Assembly (NCBI RefSeq): GCF_032191465.1
Contig: NZ_JAQOUE010000002.1
Coordinates: forward strand, 372,001-436,000
From: Candidatus Nitronereus thalassa
GTDB taxonomy: Bacteria > Nitrospirota > Nitrospiria > Nitrospirales > UBA8639
Reading direction: 5' to 3'
DNA: 64,000 nt
Both the position numbers and the translations under genes were made by a program. The notes under the pieces were generated by a model that saw nothing but the letters and a program-made list of their open reading frames with translations, was not told where the DNA came from and ran no database searches. Positions 1 to 7,720 of the stretch are shown here, in pieces. Position 1 is the stretch's first letter. Every line of letters begins with the position of its first letter.

Positions 1-36
1 CCAAAATAAAAACCGTTGATTTTCATTCCGTCAGGC

Positions 37-75
37 ATGGTGGACTTTGCCGAAACAAAGCCCACCATATTTTTG
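37..75 (+). terminator. rho-independent terminator of an upstream plus-strand gene
   Basis: Arms at 37-49 and 56-68 pair over 13 positions with a single mismatch around the loop CCGAAA, and are followed by ATTTTTG. The T-run lies on the plus strand, so it should end a plus-strand transcript entering from left of the window. Confidence 0.7.
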
Positions 76-96
76 AAAGGATAAAGCTTAGATATA

Positions 97-180
97 TTAA
101 CCCTTCTTCTTTTTCGCCTGTTGGCTAGCCTTCTGCTTTTGACTTTTCTCCTTATCCTTTTTTCCGCCCTTGTCTCCCAT
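97..180 (-). CDS. lysine-rich microprotein (27 aa)
   Basis: The product starts MGDKGGKKDKEK and ends AKKKKG. It is 27 residues, almost all Lys, Gln, Gly, Asp and Ser, with no hydrophobic core, so it is probably disordered and could bind nucleic acid or ribosomes (inference). The start is fixed by a strong ribosome site, AAAGGAGGG, 5 nt before ATG. Very short lysine-rich proteins beginning MGDK recur in many bacterial genomes as conserved hypotheticals of unknown role. A second gene of the same flavour lies at 33968-34066. The hydrophobic reading on the opposite strand is only the complement of the Lys codons. Confidence 0.7.
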   Translation of the reverse strand: MGDKGGKKDKEKSQKQKASQQAKKKKG

Positions 181-646
181 AGTATCCCTCCTTTCTCAAA
201 AAGATTGACCGTCATGCAAGAGGAGTTTCTTGACTCCAAACCCCGATTACGTGAGCAAAAGATTTTCTTGTGCGCTAAAACACATCAGGAGAATTTTCAA
301 GAAAACAATCCAGAGCATGCGCTGAGTGATCAACTATTGCAAGGGGAAGTTCCTGCTAGTGGAACAAGAAGATTTCTCATTCAATGTACGCCTTTGAGGA
401 AAACTTATTGACCTCTCTCCAATAGTAAAAATTTGCCGCAAAAAGCATACTTTTGGAAGCCACAGATTCTCCTCAAAAAATTTTCCTCAGTCTAACAGGT
501 CGATCAGGGGGGGGAAGGAACCTGCCCCTCCTTCACGGAAATATACTCAACCCACAGCGCCCATTTTTGCTTGCACAATTAGATCTATGGCGGTAGCGTA
601 CCGCCTAAATATTCTTCGCGCACATCAATCCAGGGAGGGTGTGACG
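181..646. other. intergenic region between divergent genes
   Basis: No supportable gene. It should hold the promoters of the minus-strand microprotein and of the TPR/PPC protein. A G-rich run at about 508-520 faces a C-rich run near 525-535, which could form an imperfect hairpin; nothing else was recognised. Confidence 0.5.
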
Positions 647-1918
647 ATGTCGGCGGAATATCCCAAAAAATATTGGTGGCTTATCCTCATCGTCGTCCCA
701 TTGGCCATCGCGGTGATTGGCATCCTACCGCAATTCACGGGTAAGGACGAAGCCGATTCCATCACTATTTCCAATACAGAATTTTCCGGGGATCTCCACT
801 TCAACACTACGGATGTCATTATCAAGGAGTTTACCCAAATAACAGGGCAATCCTTGAACGACCATCACCTGCTGACCTTAATCAAGAAAGGTGTAAATCT
901 GGTGAGGGGGAAAGAATACGAAGCCGCGCTCCCTCTCTTTCAAGAAATCACCAAGCAAGTGGATTTACCCTCCGTGCAAAACAATCTGGGCACGCTGTAT
1001 GCCTCAACCGGACAGTACACCGAGGCACGAAAATCCTATCAGCGAGCGATTGCCCAAGCGCCGACCGATCCTCACGTGCAATATAACCTGGGACTCTTGA
1101 AGTATCGTGATGGAGAGGTGGAATCAGCCAAATCACACCTCATGGAAGCCTCAAACATTGGGGCGGCCAAGGATATCGTCAGGAAAATAGAGGGCCAAAA
1201 AAAAGAGGGAACGCGGGAAAACGAGCCGAACAATGTGTTTAAGCAGGCGAGCAACATGACCCCTGGACGAACCATAGAAGGCGCGCTCACTGAGCCTTCC
1301 GATGCCGATTATTTTGTATTCGAAACTCCTCCCACCCATCGCGATATGCTGGAAATTCAGTTACAGAATCACACGGACGGATATCGCCCTTACCTGGCGA
1401 TTTATAATGGTCAAAAAAATGAATTTTGGCATCAAGGCGCGGAGAACTCAGGCCAAGACTTATCGTACCGATTTCCTGCGATTCCTAGCGGTAAATATTA
1501 TGTCTACGTAGGACAATGGAGTAATACGGCGGGGCAGTATGCCTTGCGGGTAAGTGCTTTACAAAAATTCGATGGATTTGAACCCAATGAAGACCTTCAA
1601 ACAGCCGCGCCGCTCTCCATGGGAAAAGAAGCCGAAGCCAATATCATGGATTCCGGAGACCATGACTATTTTCATTTTAAGACATCCTCCAACTTCGAAA
1701 AAATCACCCTTACCCTTCGCAATCAATCCAGCACGCTCCGGCCCTACCTGGTGCTATATAATGGGGTCAAAAAAGAACTGTGGCATGCCGGCGCCGATAA
1801 CGCCGGTCAGGATCTTCGCTATGAATTTCAACCGGCGCCCAATGAATCATACTATGTGTATGTGGGGCAATGGAGCGGCACACAAGGTCTCTACCGCCTT
1901 GCTGTTCAATATCAGTAA
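647..1918 (+). CDS. membrane-anchored TPR protein with two PPC-type repeats
   Basis: 423 aa. A single transmembrane segment (WWLILIVVPLAIAVIGIL, residues about 10-27) anchors a large domain that probably faces the periplasm. Residues about 85-170 form two or three TPR units (VQNNLGTLYASTGQYTEARK, then VQYNLGLLKYRDGEVESAK). Two tandem copies of a beta domain of about 100 residues follow, each opening with an EPN motif (NEPNNVFKQA; FEPNEDLQTA) and carrying D-x-D-Y-F and Y-Y-V-Y-V-G-Q-W; this resembles pre-peptidase C-terminal (PPC) domains. The copies share long identical strings, so they arose by internal duplication. I start at ATG 647 because GGGAGG precedes it; an in-frame ATG at 587 has no such site. 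It is probably a scaffold or binding protein, with no visible catalytic residues. Confidence 0.75.
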   Translation: MSAEYPKKYWWLILIVVPLAIAVIGILPQFTGKDEADSITISNTEFSGDLHFNTTDVIIKEFTQITGQSLNDHHLLTLIKKGVNLVRGKEYEAALPLFQEITKQVDLPSVQNNLGTLYASTGQYTEARKSYQRAIAQAPTDPHVQYNLGLLKYRDGEVESAKSHLMEASNIGAAKDIVRKIEGQKKEGTRENEPNNVFKQASNMTPGRTIEGALTEPSDADYFVFETPPTHRDMLEIQLQNHTDGYRPYLAIYNGQKNEFWHQGAENSGQDLSYRFPAIPSGKYYVYVGQWSNTAGQYALRVSALQKFDGFEPNEDLQTAAPLSMGKEAEANIMDSGDHDYFHFKTSSNFEKITLTLRNQSSTLRPYLVLYNGVKKELWHAGADNAGQDLRYEFQPAPNESYYVYVGQWSGTQGLYRLAVQYQ

Positions 1919-1999
1919 TGCTTCATAAACATTTGAGAGATTTAAGAAAGTTTCAAACGGCTAAGAAATTTTAATCAAGTCTGACCCTATTTCTTAATT

Positions 2000-2050
2000 G
2001 GCCTCGTTTTACCGCCCTGCTTCGGCAGCGGCTGAACTCGAGCGTTAGGC
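2000..2050 (+). other. attC-like integron recombination site (degenerate, upstream)
   Basis: The right end GAACTCGAGCGTTAGGC matches the usual attC right half, ending in the core GTTAGGC (2044-2050; consensus GTTRRRY). A hairpin precedes it: CCGC/GCGG (2012-2015 with 2028-2031) and TGC/GCA around TTCG. The left core (RYYYAAC) is not clear, so the site is degenerate or I have not found its full extent. Confidence 0.45.
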
Positions 2051-2078
2051 AATTCATCAAAACAAAGAAGTATATTTA

Positions 2079-3056
2079 ATGAAGCAAGAGTTTACAATTG
2101 ACATATCAGAGGGAGCTAAAAGCGCATTAGAGGCTTTGCAGATTCTGACTGATCTTGATCCCAACGAAGGCTTCCACGCATCCAATGATCTTAGGCCGCC
2201 TTTAGGAATATATAATACTTCAATATCAAGGATATGTGACAAGCTTACTAAATGTTGCATTAAACTTGAGGCGTACTTCAAATCCTCAATAAAAGTCGAT
2301 GATTTAAGACGAAAGGATGAACTTCGAGAAGAAGTTATTGATTATTTAGAATTGGCGCTGTATGCAGCAGCAGAGCATGTTGATGATGTGGCTCTTATTG
2401 CAAAAGGCTTTTTTCCTGATAAGAAAAAGTATAAGTCATCAAAACCTGCTAGGCAGTTAGAAAACACAGTAAAAAAACATAAGGGTTTGATCTCGGCCAG
2501 CATAAATGCAATTAAGCATCACCAAGCACGCCTCCGACTTTATTCTCTAGAAATACTGCATGGAGATACCCCTCATTGTTTGCATGGCTACTTTATTGAA
2601 GGTGTTCATGATGGAGTAGTCGGGCCAAATAAAATTTTTCATGACAATCAGCGTCAAGTTTTTTCTATTACCTCGTTAATGTGGGAAATACTATGTTTTG
2701 TTCTTAATGCATCTCGGCAATTGAAAACATTTTTGGAAGTAGTCACTACTTCTAAGCCAAATGAAAGCCTAAAATGCAATGGTGTTTTCACAAAGGCTGT
2801 GATTGCAGCAGCTAGGCTTCCACTTTACTCTTTTGATGAGATCCATCCATTTTCTGAAACAAGAGTTATTGTTATGTGCTCGGACGGTAAAAATAGCCTC
2901 CTAGATTCAAGGATTTATGGTTCAATCACCAATAAATGGACCTCTTCAGACAAAATGGCATTTTTTCAAAATTCGTGCGGCTATGCTGGTGATGGAGTAA
3001 CTAAGTCATTTCGTATGGTAAAACCAATTGCTGTAAGGCTTCAGCATTGGACATAG
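2079..3056 (+). CDS. hypothetical protein, possible integron cassette gene
   Basis: 325 aa, not recognised. It looks cytosolic and mostly helical: no signal peptide, no long hydrophobic segment. Charged helices run to about residue 160 and a more mixed region follows (LHGYFIEGVHDGVVGP near 180). The gene is clearly more AT-rich than its neighbours. It begins about 30 bp after an attC-like core (2044-2050) and a second attC-like site starts 5 bp after its stop, the layout of a single-gene integron cassette with little 5' leader. The ribosome site is poor (AAAGAAG about 10 nt upstream), also common for cassette genes. Function unknown. The name as cassette gene is inference. Confidence 0.7.
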   Translation: MKQEFTIDISEGAKSALEALQILTDLDPNEGFHASNDLRPPLGIYNTSISRICDKLTKCCIKLEAYFKSSIKVDDLRRKDELREEVIDYLELALYAAAEHVDDVALIAKGFFPDKKKYKSSKPARQLENTVKKHKGLISASINAIKHHQARLRLYSLEILHGDTPHCLHGYFIEGVHDGVVGPNKIFHDNQRQVFSITSLMWEILCFVLNASRQLKTFLEVVTTSKPNESLKCNGVFTKAVIAAARLPLYSFDEIHPFSETRVIVMCSDGKNSLLDSRIYGSITNKWTSSDKMAFFQNSCGYAGDGVTKSFRMVKPIAVRLQHWT

Positions 3057-3060
3057 TCAT

Positions 3061-3112
3061 GCTTAACAAAGCAAATGCACTCGGACCGCATAAACATAAA
3101 CCGGCGTTAGGG
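3061..3112 (+). other. attC-like integron recombination site (downstream)
   Basis: Starts with GCTTAAC (3061-3067, fits RYYYAAC), continues CAAAGCAAATGCACTCGG, a string typical of attC left halves, and ends GCGTTAGGG (core 3106-3112, last base off consensus). At 52 bp it is short and the right inner arm is eroded. It sits directly after the stop codon of the 2079 gene. Confidence 0.45.
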
Positions 3113-3252
3113 AGCATGAAGTTTATGTGGAAATTTTCCAGGTTAGCGTGAATTGTTATTGTCAACAAGAAAAATGGATAAGATTTATTTTCAACGCAAA
3201 ATCAGAGGACAAGCCCTGCAATAATACATTTCCATCAGTCTTTTTTTGTCTT

Positions 3253-4884
3253 TCAATTCGGCTTTTCCAACCCCATCTTTTGCATGCGGGAAACTAAGGT
3301 TGTAGGTTTGATGCGGAGTAAGGTTGCGGCGCCGTCATCGCCGTAGACTTTCCAGTTGACCTTCTCCAGCGCCTTTCTCAAATTCTCGCGTTCGAAATCA
3401 CGCATTTCGTCTTCGGTCATGATTTCAGCCTGACCGGGGCTGACGGATTTTTTCCTTCCTAGTAATGAAGAACGTACCGAATCCGACACAGTAGGCAAGC
3501 CAAACTGGAGGGTGCTGCAGCGCGAGGTAATCACGGCCCGTTCGATCACGTTTTGCAACTCACGAATATTCCCAGGCCAATCGTATTTTTGCAGTTCGAT
3601 GACATGCGCCTGCGTCAGTCTTGGTGGATTGGAACAATTCATTTTCTTCGAGGTAAGTTCTAAAAAGTTAGTAGCCAAAAGAGGAATGTCTTCTTTGCGT
3701 TCGCGTAAAGGGGCGACTTCCAATGGAAACACATTCAATCGATAATACAGATCCTGTCGAAATCGACCGGCTTCAACTTCTTTTTTGAGATCACGATTTG
3801 TCGCGGCGACGACGCGCACATCAGCTTTCCTCGTTCGTTCATCGCCAACGCGTTCGTATTCGTTTTCTTGAAGGACACGCAACAGTTTACTTTGCAACTC
3901 AAGTGGAATCTCGCCCACTTCATCCAAAAACAACGTGCCCCCATCCGCCACTTCAAACCGCCCAGCACGATCTCTAAGCGCTCCGGTGAACGAGCCTTTG
4001 ACATGGCCGAAGAATTCGCTTTCATAAAGCTCCCGCGGAATCGAGGCACAGTTGACTTTCACGAGGGGCTTGTCCTTGCGCAGGCTACGTCCATGAATTT
4101 CTCGGGCCACGAGTTCTTTCCCCGTTCCGGATTCTCCGAGAATCAACACGCTGGCATCGGTAGGCGCGACGAGTTCGATTTGACGCAGCACGGCACGCAA
4201 CGCCGGGCTTTGCCCCACGATGTCGCCAAACGCCTGCGCCTCTAACACCTCTTCCCGCAAAAACGTATTTTCTAATTTGAGTTGTTCTTGCAACCGCTCG
4301 ATTTCATCGAACGCATTCGCATTGACGATAGCCACGGCCACATGATCGGCAATCATTCGCAACCACCCCGGTGCATCTTCCGCGATGGGCGCACGTGTAA
4401 AAACTCCCAACACCCCCAAGATCTCTCCTTGATACATAATGGGTTGGCCGTGAAACCCATGAATGCTTTCTTGCTTGGCCCAATCCTGCCTGGCGATCCA
4501 GGTCGTGTCATCGTCCACTTCATTGATAATGACCGGTTCTCCCGTTTTTCCAATGCGGCCAACCTTACACGCGCCAATGGGAAACCGACGAAAATTCCCA
4601 TTCAATCGATTCCATTCTTCATTGGGATTCACCACCGAGTTGCCGGCACTCGCCACTAAGTGCAAACAGGTCGTTTGATCGGCACAGTCTTCCCGCATGC
4701 GACAGGTTCCACAAATATCACCCGGTCGCTTGAGCCAAACACGCACCAGGGCCACATCGTCCCGCGACGCCATGCGCGTCACGATGAGTTGTAAGAGATC
4801 GTCAAGCGATCGCTGCTGCGCAATATCCAACACCAAACATTTAAAGGATGCGAATTCCGTCGGACAGATTTTCTCGGGTTTCAT
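3253..4884 (-). CDS. GAF-domain sigma-54-dependent activator
   Basis: 543 aa enhancer-binding protein. A GAF sensor spans residues about 20-190, an AAA+ domain about 215-450 and a Fis-like helix-turn-helix the last 50. Visible AAA+ motifs are Walker A GESGTGKE, the sigma-54 contact loop GSFTGA (usual form GAFTGA), and Walker [14 protein letters not shown]. The GAF domain contains the cysteine cluster [16 protein letters not shown] (C-x2-C-x5-C-x5-C), a likely metal or redox site. No receiver domain is present, so it should respond to a ligand or redox signal rather than a kinase. I chose ATG 4884 because GGAGAAAAGAAT precedes it. It is divergent from the 5109-6770 operon, which has a sigma-54 promoter, so it very likely activates that operon. 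Target assignment is inference from position. Confidence 0.9.
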   Translation of the reverse strand: MKPEKICPTEFASFKCLVLDIAQQRSLDDLLQLIVTRMASRDDVALVRVWLKRPGDICGTCRMREDCADQTTCLHLVASAGNSVVNPNEEWNRLNGNFRRFPIGACKVGRIGKTGEPVIINEVDDDTTWIARQDWAKQESIHGFHGQPIMYQGEILGVLGVFTRAPIAEDAPGWLRMIADHVAVAIVNANAFDEIERLQEQLKLENTFLREEVLEAQAFGDIVGQSPALRAVLRQIELVAPTDASVLILGESGTGKELVAREIHGRSLRKDKPLVKVNCASIPRELYESEFFGHVKGSFTGALRDRAGRFEVADGGTLFLDEVGEIPLELQSKLLRVLQENEYERVGDERTRKADVRVVAATNRDLKKEVEAGRFRQDLYYRLNVFPLEVAPLRERKEDIPLLATNFLELTSKKMNCSNPPRLTQAHVIELQKYDWPGNIRELQNVIERAVITSRCSTLQFGLPTVSDSVRSSLLGRKKSVSPGQAEIMTEDEMRDFERENLRKALEKVNWKVYGDDGAATLLRIKPTTLVSRMQKMGLEKPN

Positions 4885-4928
4885 ATTCTTTTCTCCAATA
4901 TCGCTGCGGGCGTATCCAATAGTTCCTT

Positions 4929-4944
4929 CCACGAAGTTTCGTGG
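4929..4944. promoter_or_regulatory. palindromic upstream activator site
   Basis: CCACGAA-GT-TTCGTGG, two perfect 7-bp arms. It lies about 105 bp upstream of the -24 element at 5048 and 45 bp before the regulator start, the right place for a sigma-54 enhancer site that could also autoregulate the activator. Role inferred. Confidence 0.55.
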
Positions 4945-5047
4945 ATTATACCTGACACCTCATCAACAACGGAAATTCGTTCTGTTCCCATGACGCATAA
5001 AACGTAAAAAGTATAAATATTTCAATATGTTTCGATCAAAATTTCTC

Positions 5048-5063
5048 TGGCACGCGAATTGGA
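5048..5063 (+). promoter_or_regulatory. sigma-54 (-24/-12) promoter
   Basis: TGGCACG-CGAA-TTGGA. The -24 element is exact; the -12 element has GG where GC is usual; the 10-nt gap between the invariant dinucleotides is correct. Expected transcription start near 5074, about 35 nt before the first gene of the operon. Confidence 0.75.
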
Positions 5064-5108
5064 ATAGAAAGCACACAACGATAAAAATTTCCATCAAAAG
5101 GAGAAATC

Positions 5109-5657
5109 ATGATGAGTAGATTGCCAACCATTCAACCCGAGCTCGCCACCGGCCAGACCAAACAGTTGCTGCAAGGAGTACAGAAAAAACTGGGCTTCGC
5201 GCCCAACGTTATGCGGACCATGGCAAACTCGCCAGCCGTCCTCCAAGCCTATCTCAATTTTTCTCAAGCGCTTGGCAAAGGTGACCTTTCCCCAAAGCTT
5301 CGCGAGCAAATAGCGTTGGTCGTGGCACAAGACAATCAATGCGAATACTGCCTCGCCGCCCACTCCGCCATTGGACGTACCGTAGGCTTGAGCGAAGAAG
5401 CCATTCGGGATAGCCGCAAGGGAGAGTCACCGGATACGAAGGACGCCGCCATTTTAGAATTTGCAAGTGCGCTGGTCGTGAATCGCGGGTGGGTTACTGA
5501 TGCGGAACTTTGCACCCTTCGGAAAGCCGGTGTGACCGATGCGGAGATCGCCGAAATTATCGCGAATGTCGCGCTAACCATCTTCACCAATTATTTCAAC
5601 CACGTGGCCCAAACCAAAATCGACTTCCCTGAAGTCGAAGAACTCGCGGTCGCGTAA
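5109..5657 (+). CDS. carboxymuconolactone decarboxylase / AhpD-like protein
   Basis: 182 aa, all-helical AhpD-like fold of the peroxidase-related family. The redox pair and proton relay are seen as CEYCLAAHSAIG near residue 78 (C-x2-C-x3-H). Members reduce peroxides or act as thiol relays; the substrate cannot be read from sequence. First gene of the sigma-54 operon; AAAGGAG sits before tandem ATG codons at 5109 and 5112, and either could be used. With a cysteine hydrolase two genes on and a cysteine-cluster regulator opposite, a role in thiol, electrophile or peroxide stress is plausible (inference). Confidence 0.85.
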   Translation: MMSRLPTIQPELATGQTKQLLQGVQKKLGFAPNVMRTMANSPAVLQAYLNFSQALGKGDLSPKLREQIALVVAQDNQCEYCLAAHSAIGRTVGLSEEAIRDSRKGESPDTKDAAILEFASALVVNRGWVTDAELCTLRKAGVTDAEIAEIIANVALTIFTNYFNHVAQTKIDFPEVEELAVA

Positions 5658-5689
5658 TCCTTTCACCCAACATAAGGAGAACACATACC

Positions 5690-6055
5690 ATGAGTACTTA
5701 CACTACAGTGAACCTTGAAAGCAGACTCGAAGAATTATTTTCGTACATTCGTGAAGGCCGCATACTCGATGCCATGAATGACTTTTATACAGATGATGTG
5801 GTGATGCAGGAAAACACCCAAACACCAACGGTTGGACGTGCGGCCAATCTTGAACGCGAAAAACAATTTCTGAGCACGGTCAAGGAATGGAAAGGCTTCG
5901 ACGTGACAGCCAAAGCCATCGGCGACAATGTCACCTTTTATGAAACCGTCATGGATTGGGTAGCGACTGATGGAACGCCGGTTCATGTGGAGCAAGTGGT
6001 GGTTGCCAAGTGGAAAGACGGTCGGATTGTGCACGAACGGTTTTATCACAATTAA
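5690..6055 (+). CDS. SnoaL-like (NTF2 fold) protein
   Basis: 121 aa. It begins with a helix around LEELFSYIREGRILDAMNDF, continues to a strand with YTDDVVMQEN, and ends in strands VEQVVVAKWKDGRIVHERF, the cone-shaped NTF2/SnoaL layout. Such proteins are small isomerases, hydrolases or binding proteins; polar residues in the cavity cannot be assigned. It sits 32 bp after the AhpD-like gene with its own ATAAGGAG, so it is co-transcribed from the sigma-54 promoter. The operon partner genes suggest it processes or binds the same small molecule. Substrate unknown. Confidence 0.75.
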   Translation: MSTYTTVNLESRLEELFSYIREGRILDAMNDFYTDDVVMQENTQTPTVGRAANLEREKQFLSTVKEWKGFDVTAKAIGDNVTFYETVMDWVATDGTPVHVEQVVVAKWKDGRIVHERFYHN

Positions 6056-6086
6056 ATCATTCAACCAGTAATAAAGGAGAAACATC

Positions 6087-6770
6087 ATGGCACTCCCAAA
6101 TCCAGGAATGGAGATTGTTCCAGAGCAAACAGCCCTAGTGATCACCGACCCACAGAATGATTTTTTAAACCCCAGTGGAGCAGCCTGGAGCGTGGTCGGC
6201 GAAAGCGTGACTGAAAATAACACCGTTGACCATCTTGATGCTCTCTTTCGAACAGCCAAGGAAACCAACATCCAAGTATTCATTTCGCCGCACTACTATT
6301 ATCCATCAGACCACGGATGGAAGTTTGAAGGAACATTGGAAGCAGTCATGCACAGCATCAGCATGTTCGATCGTATCGATCCGTTAAATTTGGATGATTT
6401 TGAAGATTCTGGTGCCGATTGGCTAGACCGATTTAAACCGTACATTGAAGACGGACAGACCATTGTGGTGAGCCCCCACAAAATCTACGGTCCCGAGACA
6501 AACGATCTTGTCCTGCAACTCCGAAAACGGAAATTCAGCAAGGTTATTCTCGCTGGAATGTCATCAAATCTCTGTGTGGAATCACACATGCGAGAGTTTC
6601 TTGAGCAAGGTTTTGAAGTGGCCATCGTCAAGGACGCCACCGCTGGAGCGAAAGTTCCTGAAGGAAACGGCTATGAGAGTGCTTTGGTTAACTATCGAAT
6701 GATGGCTAATACGGTACTGACCACGGAAGAAGTCATTCGCCAGTTACGCGAGACGACCGTTTCAGTTTAA
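6087..6770 (+). CDS. isochorismatase-like cysteine hydrolase
   Basis: 227 aa, usual family length. The triad is visible: Asp in ITDPQNDF (near residue 22), Lys in VVSPHKIYGP (about 133), and nucleophile Cys in SSNLCVESH (about 160). Family members hydrolyse isochorismate, nicotinamide, N-carbamoyl compounds or other small amides, so the exact substrate is open. Ribosome site AAAGGAG 7 nt upstream. Last gene of the three-gene operon driven by the sigma-54 promoter at 5048; no T-rich terminator is evident after it. Confidence 0.85.
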   Translation: MALPNPGMEIVPEQTALVITDPQNDFLNPSGAAWSVVGESVTENNTVDHLDALFRTAKETNIQVFISPHYYYPSDHGWKFEGTLEAVMHSISMFDRIDPLNLDDFEDSGADWLDRFKPYIEDGQTIVVSPHKIYGPETNDLVLQLRKRKFSKVILAGMSSNLCVESHMREFLEQGFEVAIVKDATAGAKVPEGNGYESALVNYRMMANTVLTTEEVIRQLRETTVSV

Positions 6771-6788
6771 TACAAACACTAGCGAAAC

Positions 6789-7316
6789 TTAAGGTTTGGT
6801 CTCTAATCGTTGGCAGAAGACCTTGATAGTTTTATTGAACAAGAATAGCGCCGTATCTTTTGGGGAGGCAGCAATAGCCGACTCGGCGGCTTTCTGGATA
6901 TCTGAGCTTGAAAGGGAAAACTTCTTTACCACGTACTCAGCATCCTCCAGATCGATCTCTGTTCCGCACCGAAGTTTGGCAATCACAAAGTCTGTGGGTG
7001 CAAGAAGACGCAGGGTTAGTCCTGAATCTTGGCAAAAGGTTGTTGTCCGATCTCGATAACCAGGTGGCATGGCGACAACAGACCATCCTGACATGTTTTC
7101 CCCGAGGTCAGCTGGCACTTGTCGCTTTTGAAGAAATTCGACAAGTTCATTTAATTGCCCAACGAGTTCCCCATCGACATTCATCGTCACTCGATCCGTC
7201 AATCCATAGGCTTGGAGTGCAAGTTCACCGACGAGAATGAGATCAACACTCGTACCAGTTTGCCGAACGTACTGGGTTAATTCTTGAATAATCTTGTCAA
7301 TATTGAGTGGTAACAA
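6789..7316 (-). CDS. nucleotidyltransferase-like protein (degenerate active site)
   Basis: 175 aa. The N-terminal half reads like a minimal nucleotidyltransferase of the DUF6036/AbiEii type: ILVGELALQAYG (residues about 27-38) takes the place of the usual G-G-x-A-L helix, but the expected T-x-D-x-D strand is TMNVDGE, with only one acidic residue kept in register. LRLLAPTDFVIAKL and the later E-D-A match the second half of that family. Its start overlaps the end of the 7297-7680 gene by 20 bp, so the two are translationally coupled. This is the layout of nucleotidyltransferase toxin-antitoxin modules, but activity is doubtful because the metal site is incomplete. Confidence 0.6.
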   Translation of the reverse strand: MLPLNIDKIIQELTQYVRQTGTSVDLILVGELALQAYGLTDRVTMNVDGELVGQLNELVEFLQKRQVPADLGENMSGWSVVAMPPGYRDRTTTFCQDSGLTLRLLAPTDFVIAKLRCGTEIDLEDAEYVVKKFSLSSSDIQKAAESAIAASPKDTALFLFNKTIKVFCQRLETKP

Positions 7317-7680
7317 ATCGAAGGGCCTCGGCGAAGGTTCGATATTCTCGAAAATCTATGGGGCCAGGATCATGGGGAAGGGACTCTCGCGAGAGAATGG
7401 CATTCAGTACGCTTCGATACGAGGTATACCAACGACAGGCCTTGGTATACGCTTCTCGCACCTCTGGAAGATGTTGCCAGGAAGGAACATCAAGACGCTC
7501 ATTGACCAAAATTTCGAGCCATAATAATCGGAGAGCCCGAGGCATTCGAAGCGCGTCTTCAATCGAATCCACCCCTGCATAGGCTGGAAGAAGTTTCAAT
7601 TTGGTAGCGGAGACACTCGTCGGTTTATTCAACATTGGCAAAGTGCATGGAATCGAAAACAGCAAAGCAAGCGGACTCAC
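7297..7680 (-). CDS. hypothetical partner of the nucleotidyltransferase-like gene
   Basis: About 127 aa from GTG 7680; an ATG 45 bp inside (LPMLNKPTSV) is an equally possible start because neither has a clear ribosome site. Helical and basic, with a Trp/Tyr-rich centre (ACRWYTSYRSVLNAIL). Family not recognised. It follows rfbB on the same strand with 40 bp between and overlaps the next gene, so it is the upstream half of a coupled pair. By position it could be an antitoxin or partner protein (inference). Confidence 0.55.
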   Translation of the reverse strand: MSPLALLFSIPCTLPMLNKPTSVSATKLKLLPAYAGVDSIEDALRMPRALRLLWLEILVNERLDVPSWQHLPEVREAYTKACRWYTSYRSVLNAILSRESLPHDPGPIDFREYRTFAEALRFVTTQY

Positions 7681-7720
7681 TCATAACACATTCGAAGTCA
7701 GAAAGTTTTTAGAGTCAAAT

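Noticed and set aside
121-411. 96-codon plus-strand reading with a hydrophobic start
   Set aside because: Its N-terminus is the complement of the Lys-rich microprotein gene, it has no ribosome site, and the rest is not protein-like.
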